A stretch of DNA of 8,150 nucleotides from Rikenella microfusus (lineage in GTDB: Bacteria > Bacteroidota > Bacteroidia > Bacteroidales > SZUA-534): the NCBI GenBank assembly GCA_020719105.1, contig DYQV01000104.1:1-8150 (forward strand), written 5' to 3'. Shown one piece after another: positions 1 through 6,781 of this stretch. A model generated the notes under the pieces. That model did no database searches and was not told where the DNA came from. It worked only from the letters and a program-made list of their open reading frames with translations. The number at the start of each line of letters is the position of its first letter. Position 1 is the first letter of the stretch. The translations under genes and the position numbers were made by a program.

Positions 1-2
1 TT

Positions 3-49
3 CCCCCATTCCCCAAACTTCCCCAACTTCCCCAACTTCCCAACTTCCC
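3..49. repeat. C-rich minisatellite (CTTCCCCAA units), G-tract array on minus strand
   Basis: Near-tandem copies of an 8-9 base unit, CTTCCCCAA or CTTCCCAA (18-26, 27-35, 36-43, partial 44-50), preceded by two more C-runs. On the minus strand this gives six G-tracts of 3 to 5 bases (at 47-49, 39-41, 30-33, 21-24, 11-14 and 3-7) separated by loops of 5, 5, 5, 6 and 3 bases. That meets the usual G3+N1-7 rule for a possible G-quadruplex. It lies about 40 bases behind the mnmA stop, so a read-through mnmA transcript would carry the G-rich strand. The array may continue left of the window. The repeat is seen directly; quadruplex formation is inference. Confidence 0.85.
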
Positions 50-89
50 ATTTTTTTACCCTGTTACCTTGACACCTCTCCCTTTCTCC

Positions 90-1184
90 TTAACCAACCC
101 TTTCAATCACTCCACCACCAATCAAGCATTCGTCCTGATAAAAAACAGCCGATTGTCCGGGGGTAATTGAATCTATGGGGTTGTAATATTCAACACGGAG
201 TAATTCCCCTTCATGTGTCATACGAGCCATTCCACCCTGACTGCGATACCGTATTTTCGCCAATACTTCTACCTCATTTTCAATATCTCTGAAGCGCATC
301 AAGTTGAATTTTTCCACAAAAAAAAGTTTACTGTGTAATTCATCGCGTGTTCCCAAAACCACGGTATTAGTTCTTGGAATAATTTGAGTAACATACATAG
401 GCTGCCCTAAAGCAATCTCTAGCCCTTTGCGCTGGCCAATGGTATAATTTGGATATCCTTTGTGCTTTCCAACAATTTTACCTGAAGTATCCATAAAATC
501 ACCAGGGCCAAAACGGGTTTCAAAATCAGGAACCCGCTCGCGCAGAAACCGGCGGTAATCGTTATCGGGAATAAAACAAATTTCTTGCGATTCGCGTTTT
601 TTCGACAATTTTTCGTATCCTCTGTTAAAAGCAATCTCCCGAACTTCGGTTTTCAGTAGTTCACCCAAAGGGAACAGGGTTCTTTTAAGGTTTTCCTGCG
701 TAAGGCTCCATAAAAAATACGATTGATCTTTTGTAGTATCTTTCCCTTTTTTTATAAAATACCGGCCATTTTCTTCAATAACTTGGGCATAATGTCCAGT
801 GGCAATGAACTCACAATTCAGTTCATCGGCTTTTTTAATTATTTCGCCCCATTTAATATCCGAATTGCAAACCACACAAGGGTTTGGAGTGCGTCCGGCC
901 AAGTATTCGTTAACAAAATTAGCAATAACGGTGCTTTCAAAATGTTTGCGGATATCCAAAATTTGGTGTGGGAAACCAAACTGATCGGCAATGGCCTTGG
1001 CTTCGAAAATAGCATCAACATTGCAGCAGCCGGTTTCTTTATCCATGCAAGCTTTTGAAATATTGTCCCAACTCCGGAAGGTAACTCCTTCCAGCTCGTA
1101 TCCTTGATCGATTAATAACATGGCCGCCACTGTACTGTCAATTCCACCGCTCATGGCCATCAAAACACGTCCTTTACTCATCAT
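90..1184 (-). CDS. mnmA: tRNA-specific 2-thiouridylase MnmA, CxxC+C type
   Basis: Cytoplasmic enzyme that adenylates U34 of tRNA Lys, Glu and Gln with ATP and replaces its 2-oxygen by sulfur (s2U34), which supports decoding accuracy. At 364 residues it has normal family length. The PP-loop ATP site SGGIDS is at residues 12-17, the CC pair typical of the family at 53-54, the first cysteine motif NPCVVCN at 101-107, the ATGHYA motif at 128-133, and the second catalytic cysteine C203 in SQEICFIPD. The C-terminal beta-barrel ends in the usual GGGVIE. The first motif has C103 where the E. coli enzyme has Asp, giving C103, C106 and C203. By family knowledge this is the set linked to [4Fe-4S]-dependent MnmA. 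Two ATGs stand next to each other (1182-1184 and 1179-1181) and either could be the start. It follows the MORN gene after 113 bases with no visible terminator, so co-transcription is possible. Confidence 0.97.
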   Translation of the reverse strand: MMSKGRVLMAMSGGIDSTVAAMLLIDQGYELEGVTFRSWDNISKACMDKETGCCNVDAIFEAKAIADQFGFPHQILDIRKHFESTVIANFVNEYLAGRTPNPCVVCNSDIKWGEIIKKADELNCEFIATGHYAQVIEENGRYFIKKGKDTTKDQSYFLWSLTQENLKRTLFPLGELLKTEVREIAFNRGYEKLSKKRESQEICFIPDNDYRRFLRERVPDFETRFGPGDFMDTSGKIVGKHKGYPNYTIGQRKGLEIALGQPMYVTQIIPRTNTVVLGTRDELHSKLFFVEKFNLMRFRDIENEVEVLAKIRYRSQGGMARMTHEGELLRVEYYNPIDSITPGQSAVFYQDECLIGGGVIERVG

Positions 1185-1265
1185 ATAAAATATTAGTATT
1201 CAATTATCTACCGGGGAAGTAACAATGGTTAACTTAAAATGTTGATTTGGATTTCTCTTTAACCA

Positions 1266-1293
1266 ATTCAAAATTGATAATTGACAATTGCAA
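1266..1293. repeat. Short heptamer repeat just after the MORN-gene stop
   Basis: Read on the minus strand, four successive heptamers follow the pattern TNNNAAT: TTGCAAT, TGTCAAT, TATCAAT, TTTGAAT. On the plus strand the repeat appears as ATTGATA, ATTGACA, ATTGCAA. It begins four bases after the TAA of the MORN-repeat gene, in the 113-base gap before mnmA. It could be a small slippage-prone repeat or binding sites in phase; nothing else in the gap (1185-1297) is recognisable. Confidence 0.5.
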
Positions 1294-1297
1294 GTTG

Positions 1298-2104
1298 TTA
1301 TCTTCCCCCACGCAGCCAATCAATATCGTTGTTATCTTGAGGTCCTTCAATTTTATCTTTATTTTCAATTATTTCGCGCAGAATTGCATCGCTTTCCTGC
1401 TCTGCTTCAGGTGAAACACCTTTTTTGTATTGATATACTTTTTCCAATCCTCCATTTTCATTGTATTTAAACCAGGCTCCTTCCATTAAATCGTTAATGA
1501 ATTTTCCTTCTTTATACACTTTCCCGTCTTCAAAGTAGGATTTTGCATCGCCTTCTAATTTTCCATTTACATAGTTTGATTCCCACATTAATGTGCCATT
1601 TGAATAGTATTTTTTCCAAGGTCCATTTTTAACACTATCAATCCAATTAGTTTCTTCCAATAGAAAACCTTCTGAGGTAAAGTTTTTAAATGCCCCGTGC
1701 TTTTTTCCTTTTTTATAGGATTCCTGCAAATAGCATTTATTATTATCGGAATAATACAACCAAATGCTGTCTTTAATTTGGCCATAATAATTACCGGTTG
1801 CTGCCACCTTACCATTCCTATGATACATAATGGCTTTAGCTGTTTCCCCTTTTTTATCATAATTCAGTACAGCATACAAATTTCCATAGCTATCCCAACG
1901 CTTCAACTCTCCAACAGGTTTATCATCAATAAAATAGGCTTCGAATTTCGGGTTTTTGTTTAGATAGGTCTTTTTCCAAAAACCCTGTTTGTAGCCATTA
2001 ATATCAGTATAATTAATTACTGTATCACCCTCCTGACCAACGTTTTGAGAAAATAGTTGTAAAGTAAAAACAGTGAAAAAAATTAGTGAAAATGCAGTTT
2101 TCAT
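1298..2104 (-). CDS. Secreted or periplasmic MORN-repeat protein (YwqK-like family)
   Basis: A 268-residue protein with an N-terminal signal peptide (basic start, hydrophobic core about residues 4-18, likely cut near SQN at 19-21). Residues of about 36-230 are imperfect repeats of 22-25 residues in the MORN_2 pattern: G-x-W-x-x-Y then NG-x-L then a Y-x-NG-K turn. The clearest copies are at about 137-158, 160-182, 183-204 and 206-228. The C-terminal 40 residues are charged and lack repeats. Automatic pipelines often name this family YwqK antitoxin, but I see no toxin next to it, and export argues against a cytoplasmic antitoxin role. MORN repeats usually form an extended beta-sheet surface for binding proteins or lipids; the partner here is unknown. 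The only ATG fitting a signal peptide is the one used. A -7-like box lies about 60 bases upstream. Confidence 0.9.
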   Translation of the reverse strand: MKTAFSLIFFTVFTLQLFSQNVGQEGDTVINYTDINGYKQGFWKKTYLNKNPKFEAYFIDDKPVGELKRWDSYGNLYAVLNYDKKGETAKAIMYHRNGKVAATGNYYGQIKDSIWLYYSDNNKCYLQESYKKGKKHGAFKNFTSEGFLLEETNWIDSVKNGPWKKYYSNGTLMWESNYVNGKLEGDAKSYFEDGKVYKEGKFINDLMEGAWFKYNENGGLEKVYQYKKGVSPEAEQESDAILREIIENKDKIEGPQDNNDIDWLRGGR

Positions 2105-2164
2105 ATCATTTATTTTTATTAAGTAATCAATTTTTAAGGTTTCATCGAATATTCAAATATTTTT

Positions 2165-2172
2165 CAAAAGTA
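2165..2172 (-). promoter_or_regulatory. Possible -7 box for the MORN-repeat gene
   Basis: On the minus strand this reads TACTTTTG, an exact match to the Bacteroidota -7 consensus TAnnTTTG, 60 bases before the MORN-gene ATG. No TTG is found 19-21 bases further upstream, so only half of the promoter is convincing. It lies downstream of the malQ terminator, which suits separate transcription of the MORN gene and perhaps mnmA. Confidence 0.4.
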
Positions 2173-2240
2173 GCAAGAAGATTGAAGTGTTGACGCATTG
2201 ATTAAATTTTTTAATAAATAGCTATATTGAAATGTGAGGA

Positions 2241-2277
2241 ATAAAAATGAAAGGCGGAACCTTTCGGTTCCGCCTTT
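2241..2277 (-). terminator. Intrinsic terminator of malQ
   Basis: Perfect 12-bp stem: arm 2250-2261 pairs with 2266-2277 around the four-base loop 2262-2265. On the minus strand the loop is GAAA closed by C-G, a stable GNRA tetraloop, and the stem is followed by TTT, CA and a run of five T (2247-2243). It lies about 60 bases behind the malQ stop. The plus-strand side has only a broken T-run, so it should work mainly leftwards. Confidence 0.92.
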
Positions 2278-2295
2278 AATAAATTATAATACACG

Positions 2296-2328
2296 ATTGA
2301 GCAGATTTATGGTAGCAAATCGCTCAAT
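2296..2328 (-). other. Stop-proximal hairpin in the malQ 3' end
   Basis: A second hairpin starts 8 bases behind the malQ stop codon. On the plus strand ATTGAGC (2296-2302) pairs with GCTCAAT (2322-2328), and GATTT (2304-2308) pairs with AAATC (2317-2321). That makes a 12-bp stem with one bulged A (2303) and an 8-base loop (2309-2316). No T-run follows on either strand, so it is not itself a typical terminator. A role in mRNA 3'-end stability or as a regulatory structure is inference. Confidence 0.6.
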
Positions 2329-2335
2329 TTGGGTA

Positions 2336-5065
2336 TTAATCAATAATACGTCCAGATTCTTTTACCAAGTTTTTTAACAATTTATTAAATTCGGTGGCTT
2401 TTTGCAGTTGTTCCATGCTCAGATGCATTCTGTATTTCCAGTAGTGTCTTGGATTGGCCGGTTCATTGATTCGTTCTCCTTGGGTGTCGGTGGAACGCAA
2501 TTTTTCATCCATCGCCAACAAATCCTGAATAGGGAAAACGGTCCACATAGCTGGTGAATGCAAATGCTGCACAATTATTTCTTTACAAACCCAAGGCTCT
2601 GCAAAGTAGGGCATTTCGCCCCATTTTCCCAATTGCTGGTTATAAAAAAGCTGAGTGGCAGCCCGGTTCTCTTCCCACCATCCACGAATGGTTGCCATAT
2701 CGTGGGTTGAAGTGGTACAAACTGAAAGATAGGGTGCATCAGCCGGATGGGCAAATTGCTTTTTAGGATTTTTGGGCATGCGCTGAATTTCAAGGCTCAG
2801 AATATCAAATTGGCTCATCACTTCAGGCACAGTTGCCGGAATCATTCCCAAATCTTCGCCACAAATGAGCATATTGGTGGCACTTACCAAGGCAGGTAAT
2901 TTGTTAATAGCTTGATGTTTCCAGAAGTGTTCATGCCTGTGATAGAAATAGTCAATATAAATACTATTAAACTTATCTTTCAAGTACCCATCCAGTTCCT
3001 GATAGGAATAGGTTGAATGCATGGAAATGCGTGGATGATAAAGATCCGGTTTACCTTTCTCAGGCAAAAGCAATACTTCAGCAGCCAGTTTAATCAAGCC
3101 CCACATAATAGTGCTATCTTTTTCCGATAGGTCTTCGGGGCCTCCGGTTTTTATAAAGTATTGATAAATTAACTGTTGATTAGAGAATTCCGGTTTTAAT
3201 TCAAATATATTGAATTCCAATTTATTAAGGTAGTTTAGTCTAACTTCGTCGGCATGTTCTTTAAAGATTTGCCCCAAAAAATGACCTCGAATGTATGGTT
3301 TGCAAAAACGTTGGGTATCGGGCCAAATACCTTTTGAATTCAATTCATCGTGTGAGAGGGGTAAGGCCGGTCTGAAATGACCTAATATGCCTTGCACAGC
3401 ATCAATGGGAATCTCCCAAATTCGGAAAAAACCTAATATATGGTCAATGCGGTAAGCATCGAAATATTCAGCCATTTTTGTCAACCGGTTTCTCCACCAT
3501 TGGTAATGGTCTTTTGCCATCTCTTCCCAGTTGTAAGTAGGAAATCCCCAGTTTTGACCATCAACTGAAAAATCATCGGGTGGGGCTCCTGCTTGGCCAT
3601 CAAAATGATATAGTTTTGGCTCATTCCACGCATCTGCACTATATCGGCTTATGCCAATAGGAATATCGCCTTTTAATATTACTCCGTGCTCTCTGCCGTA
3701 TTCGCTGGCTTCTTTTAGCTGTAGGTCTAAATGAAATTGAATAAAATACCAGAAAGCAATGGAATCGTAAGTTTCCGATTTTACATCGGTCAACTTTTTG
3801 ATTTTTATCTCGGAGTATTCTTTATAGACCCCCCATTGGTTAAAATCGCTGGTTCCATTAATATCGCGGAGGTATGAAAATGCAGCATAGGAAACCAGCC
3901 ACGAAGCATTATTTTTAAAGAAAGTCAGGAATCCTTCGCTTTTTAAAAAAGTTGCCTTTTTTTCGGCAAACAACGTTTTGCAATAATTCAGTTTTGCTTT
4001 AACAATTAATTCATAATCCACCGAAGGTTTTTGATTTAGTTCCTGCTGCAATCTTTGATAATCTGCATAGAGCGCCTCATCTTTTAATTTACCAGCTTTA
4101 AAAATATTTAGGAAAAGCGGATGTAATGCAAATACCGATATGGCTTTATAGGGATAGGAATCAAGGAACGATTGGGTCGATTGGGTATCGTTTACAGGAA
4201 GCACCTGAATCATGGCCAGTCCTGTCTTTGAAGCCCAATCAATCACTTTCTTTAAATCGGTAAATTCCCCAACTCCAAAACTATCTTTAGTACGTATTGA
4301 AAAAACCGGTAAACTTACCCCTGCACCTTTAAGATAATTGTCCGGAAAGCGGAACAATCCTTCATTAATTTCATACCATTCTTTTTCTGATTCGTTGCTA
4401 AGAAAAGCCAAACGGTTGCTTCCTGCTTCCCATATCAATTGCTCCGGGTTATTTGGGTCAATAATTACATATTTATATTCCAATATCGCCGGGACATTTT
4501 TTGCATTTATAGCTACTTTCCATACCGGAAAATCACAACCGGTTAAATGCAATGCGTTTTTTACATCCCAATTTCCCAAAGCATTGCAATTACCTACAAT
4601 ACCAAGAAAATGCTGTTTGCTAATTCGTGGAGCTGTTATCGCAAATGAAATAACCCGCGAAGCTTTTGAAGGCAGAGTAAATTTTTTTTCTAAGTTTTTA
4701 TCTCTTCGAAAGACTACATCGGTAAATGCAGATGTTGTCCAGGAAAATTGCACATTATTGCCGGCTGACCAAAGGTCTTTGATATGATAGCTGTCAAACT
4801 GGGAGGATGATTTAAAAAACTCCCTGTTTTTCCCGTGTTCCCAAACCAAAGATTGGTCTCCACCATTTTTTAGAAAATACTTGTACGAAAATTTGAGCTG
4901 TTCTTCGGCAGAAACCTCAAATTCAATTTTCCATTTATTGGGAGCAATGCACTGCATGGGCAAAGCCTCTTCGGTTTTCCAACTTCCCAATTTGCTATGA
5001 GTACCAGTAACATTCAATACCTGCCCCCATTGAGTAGGGCAATAGCATTCTAACGAAATAATCAT
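2336..5065 (-). CDS. malQ: 4-alpha-glucanotransferase, DPE2-type GH77 with two CBM20 domains
   Basis: Transfers glucosyl or maltodextrin units between alpha-1,4-glucans, in maltose, glycogen or starch use; no signal peptide, so cytoplasmic. At 909 residues it is much longer than the roughly 500-700 of Thermus or E. coli MalQ. Residues 1-100 and about 135-237 are two CBM20 starch-binding domains (LGSW 26-29 and WEHGKNR 75-81; LGNW 163-166, EYKY 196-199 and WEAGSNR 212-218). GH77 covers about 246-890, with conserved blocks at 465-480 and 493-513. Nucleophile D541 lies in YRIDH, acid/base E737 in CGEDLG, and transition-state D789 in STHD. Nucleophile and acid/base are 196 residues apart, against about 47 in Thermus amylomaltase. 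The insert of about 150 residues is the mark of plant DPE2-like enzymes. The gene stands alone, with its own promoter upstream and a terminator behind. I see no frameshift or missing catalytic residue. Confidence 0.96.
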   Translation of the reverse strand: MIISLECYCPTQWGQVLNVTGTHSKLGSWKTEEALPMQCIAPNKWKIEFEVSAEEQLKFSYKYFLKNGGDQSLVWEHGKNREFFKSSSQFDSYHIKDLWSAGNNVQFSWTTSAFTDVVFRRDKNLEKKFTLPSKASRVISFAITAPRISKQHFLGIVGNCNALGNWDVKNALHLTGCDFPVWKVAINAKNVPAILEYKYVIIDPNNPEQLIWEAGSNRLAFLSNESEKEWYEINEGLFRFPDNYLKGAGVSLPVFSIRTKDSFGVGEFTDLKKVIDWASKTGLAMIQVLPVNDTQSTQSFLDSYPYKAISVFALHPLFLNIFKAGKLKDEALYADYQRLQQELNQKPSVDYELIVKAKLNYCKTLFAEKKATFLKSEGFLTFFKNNASWLVSYAAFSYLRDINGTSDFNQWGVYKEYSEIKIKKLTDVKSETYDSIAFWYFIQFHLDLQLKEASEYGREHGVILKGDIPIGISRYSADAWNEPKLYHFDGQAGAPPDDFSVDGQNWGFPTYNWEEMAKDHYQWWRNRLTKMAEYFDAYRIDHILGFFRIWEIPIDAVQGILGHFRPALPLSHDELNSKGIWPDTQRFCKPYIRGHFLGQIFKEHADEVRLNYLNKLEFNIFELKPEFSNQQLIYQYFIKTGGPEDLSEKDSTIMWGLIKLAAEVLLLPEKGKPDLYHPRISMHSTYSYQELDGYLKDKFNSIYIDYFYHRHEHFWKHQAINKLPALVSATNMLICGEDLGMIPATVPEVMSQFDILSLEIQRMPKNPKKQFAHPADAPYLSVCTTSTHDMATIRGWWEENRAATQLFYNQQLGKWGEMPYFAEPWVCKEIIVQHLHSPAMWTVFPIQDLLAMDEKLRSTDTQGERINEPANPRHYWKYRMHLSMEQLQKATEFNKLLKNLVKESGRIID

Positions 5066-5118
5066 AAAACGGCTATTATAAGTTTAACGCAAATGGGGGA
5101 ATTTGTCCTCTAAAAGTA

Positions 5119-5150
5119 CAAAAAGATTGGAGTTTTACAAACGGTTCAAA
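5119..5150 (-). promoter_or_regulatory. Probable malQ promoter
   Basis: On the minus strand, TTTG (5150-5147), a 20-base spacer, then TCTTTTTG (5126-5119). This fits the Bacteroidota housekeeping promoter with one mismatch in the -7 box (TC for TA). The malQ ATG would follow after a leader of roughly 45-50 nt. Confidence 0.6.
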
Positions 5151-5193
5151 ATAATTTGACCATTTGTGGAATATTATTTATTACTGATATTAG

Positions 5194-5204
5194 CCAATCA
5201 TTGG
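5194..5204. promoter_or_regulatory. Small palindrome between the divergent promoters
   Basis: CCAAT-C-ATTGG, a perfect 5-1-5 inverted repeat lying between the leftward malQ promoter and the rightward promoter at 5233-5264. Its position would suit an operator acting on one or both genes, but at 11 bases it can easily occur by chance. Confidence 0.25.
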
Positions 5205-5232
5205 ATGACTTTTATGATAAGGAGCATATATT

Positions 5233-5264
5233 TTTGCTTTACTAGGTAAGAATTATTACCTTTG
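5233..5264 (+). promoter_or_regulatory. Probable promoter for the T9SS-protein gene cluster
   Basis: TTTG (5233-5236), a 20-base spacer, and TACCTTTG (5257-5264): an exact match to the Bacteroidota form with ideal spacing. Transcription would start near 5270, leaving a leader of about 180 nt before the ATG at 5450. Apart from the possible leader ORF at 5382, I see no strong fold or riboswitch in that leader. Confidence 0.7.
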
Positions 5265-5381
5265 GATAACTGAAATTGAAAGATGCAAATTATTAATTTT
5301 TAACAGAATAAATTCAATCAGAATCACAATAGCCGTTTAAAATAGAATTTATTCGAAATTTAAAAGGTTGTCAACAAAAAA

Positions 5382-5453
5382 ATGATGGCTGTAAACAACT
5401 TAGTTGGAATAAAGTTAATTGATTGTCATATTTTTAAAATCAAAAATTTATGA
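5382..5453 (+). CDS. Possible 23-codon leader ORF overlapping the next gene by ATGA
   Basis: It reads MMAVNNLVGIKLIDCHIFKI and ends KNL, then TGA at 5451-5453. The stop overlaps the ATG (5450-5452) of the exported-protein gene as ATGA, the classic arrangement for translational coupling. It lies inside the predicted leader transcript and starts with two adjacent ATGs. There is no recognisable Shine-Dalgarno, and an open stretch of this length is common by chance in AT-rich DNA. No similarity is recognised. Confidence 0.25.
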   Translation: MMAVNNLVGIKLIDCHIFKIKNL

Positions 5454-6256
5454 AAACTCTAAAACTAATTTTTTTGATTTCACTCTTAATAACGAGCCAA
5501 AAATTGTACTGTGATATTTTGCCAGATAACTCTCATTATGTGGAGACCTGTGTTAAAATTACCAACTTAACTGATTATACTGATATATCATTGTTAGGTT
5601 ATGTAACGGGTCCAAAGTCAATTCCGACCTATTTAATAACTTCTTCGGAATGTTTGGTAAAAGGATATAAATATAACACTCTCAATATTTTTGCAGTAAA
5701 GAATTCCTATTTATCAGATAAAGACATCACAACAATAGATTGGTTGAAGGATAATAGCGTAATAAAGTCAAATATACCAATTGAAAGTTTTGGGGAATAT
5801 TTGTCGAATTCAATACCTATCTCAGCTATTAACCAATTTTACAGAATTGTTGGTTTTACCGAAACTTCAGTAGTTCTTTATAAGTATATGGAAGTGAATA
5901 AGTTTAACAATGGCAAATCGGATTCAGTAATCACCTACACCTATGCGGGTGATAGTACACTACTATCTCAAAAATTAATTGTTGCCATTCCTTCAAGTAA
6001 AAATAATTCAACTGTTGAGCTATATCCAAACCCAGTTAAAAAGAGTTTTTACATTAAATTAAGTAGTACCTATCAAGGCATTATATCAATAAAAATACTT
6101 TCCAGCGATGGTAAAGTGGTTAGCATTTTAAATACAAATAAAACAGAGGCCTTACTTAATTATTCCATACCGTTGGAAAATCTTTCTAAAGGAACCTATT
6201 TTGTAACTATTACCATGGGCACGGCGGTTGAAACAAAAAAGATATTCATTGATTAA
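5450..6256 (+). CDS. T9SS-exported protein of unknown function (type A sorting domain)
   Basis: A 268-residue exported protein. Residues 1-21 look like a Sec signal peptide; C21 does not sit in a good lipobox because Y20 precedes it. Residues of about 28-185 form a domain I do not recognise, with only two further cysteines (C34, C68) that could form a disulfide in the periplasm. Residues of about 188-268 are a typical T9SS type A C-terminal sorting domain: ELYPNPVKKSF at 190-200, the SSDGKVV turn at 218-224, LSKGTYFVTI at 245-254, and the terminal KKIFID. By family knowledge such domains send proteins through the outer membrane, where they are usually cut off and the cargo anchored to lipopolysaccharide or released. 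The T9SS machinery itself is not in this window. A small membrane protein follows after only 11 bases, suggesting one operon. Codons are AT-rich compared with malQ. Confidence 0.9.
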   Translation: MKTLKLIFLISLLITSQKLYCDILPDNSHYVETCVKITNLTDYTDISLLGYVTGPKSIPTYLITSSECLVKGYKYNTLNIFAVKNSYLSDKDITTIDWLKDNSVIKSNIPIESFGEYLSNSIPISAINQFYRIVGFTETSVVLYKYMEVNKFNNGKSDSVITYTYAGDSTLLSQKLIVAIPSSKNNSTVELYPNPVKKSFYIKLSSTYQGIISIKILSSDGKVVSILNTNKTEALLNYSIPLENLSKGTYFVTITMGTAVETKKIFID

Positions 6257-6267
6257 GGTTGAATTGG

Positions 6268-6621
6268 ATGGCTTATGAGTTTAGCTTTTTAAAAGCTTTG
6301 TTGTTAACCGTATTTATCGAAACCACCGTTTTATTCCTGTTATTTAAGCTGGTTTATAAGTCAATATTCATTAAGAAATGGCTTTTAGTATTAACTGGCA
6401 TCATTGCGACATTTTCAACCTTACCTTATTTGTGGTTTATCCTGCCAATGTTCATTCATATGGAATTATTTTATACAATTATTTGCGAGGCAACAGCTGT
6501 AATGATTGAATCGGTGATTGTGTTAGGTATGTTACGAATAAGCTATAAAAATGCATTGATAATTTCCTTTACCTGCAATACGTCGTCATTTTTAATTGGA
6601 TTATTGATTAACTGGATTTAA
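6268..6621 (+). CDS. Small four-helix membrane protein, unknown function
   Basis: A 117-residue, very hydrophobic protein with four predicted transmembrane helices at about 7-30, 36-62, 66-90 and 94-116. Charged residues lie inside or at the edge of the helices: E18 in helix 1, and E74 and E81 in helix 3, with N104 in helix 4. This is unusual in such a small protein and suggests a polar path or a helix-pairing role. I chose the ATG at 6268. A TTG at 6259 would add MNW and leave 2 rather than 11 bases after the upstream stop; both are possible. The tight spacing to the T9SS-protein gene suggests co-transcription and perhaps translational coupling. I do not recognise a named family. A membrane partner for the exported protein or for the downstream transporter is inference. 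Confidence 0.8.
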   Translation: MAYEFSFLKALLLTVFIETTVLFLLFKLVYKSIFIKKWLLVLTGIIATFSTLPYLWFILPMFIHMELFYTIICEATAVMIESVIVLGMLRISYKNALIISFTCNTSSFLIGLLINWI

Positions 6622-6685
6622 TCTGGGATAATTAATTATAAAGTAAGAAACTTTTTAAATTTATATTCAACTTACATTAGGGTTC

Positions 6686-6769
6686 AACCCATTCAGGGTT
6701 GTTGTATTATATCATTTATTTTCCATGGGTTAACACCCATGGTTATTCGGATTGAACCCTTTTAGGGTT
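6686..6769 (-). repeat. Structured repeat unit A (three palindromes, 84 bases)
   Basis: Read on the minus strand from 6769. First, a 6-3-6 hairpin, AACCCT / AAA / AGGGTT (6769-6755). Then a 12-base linker ending GAATAA, followed by an 8-4-8 hairpin, CCATGGGT / GTTA / ACCCATGG (6742-6723). Then a 22-base AT-rich linker starting AAAA, and last a 5-5-5 palindrome, AACCC / TGAAT / GGGTT (6700-6686). Block lengths are identical to unit B on the other strand. No ORF is present. It is probably a non-coding mobile or REP-like element, or an RNA or DNA structure; I cannot name the family. Confidence 0.8.
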
Positions 6770-6781
6770 TTCAGGACACCC

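Noticed and set aside
723..1058. Open frame of 111 codons on the plus strand inside mnmA
   Set aside because: It lies wholly antisense to a gene with all family motifs intact, and its translation shows no domain or signal.
4338..4787. Open frame of 149 codons on the plus strand inside malQ
   Set aside because: Antisense to the CBM20 and early GH77 region of malQ. The composition is that of a shadow frame and there is no promoter-like site before it.
5429..5436. Second, closer promoter for the exported-protein gene
   Set aside because: TATTTTTA lacks the final G of the -7 consensus, and its TTG at 5404-5406 is 22 bases away. The site at 5233-5264 is much better.
5450..5515. Lipoprotein signal in the exported protein
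   Set aside because: C21 is preceded by L19-Y20, which does not fit a lipobox because a small residue is needed before the Cys. The T9SS tail also points to another export route.
6680..6769. Ordinary intrinsic terminators for the small membrane protein gene
   Set aside because: The stems are 5-8 bp and none is followed by a clear T-run on the plus strand. The matching layout of the two units explains them better, although they may still slow transcription.
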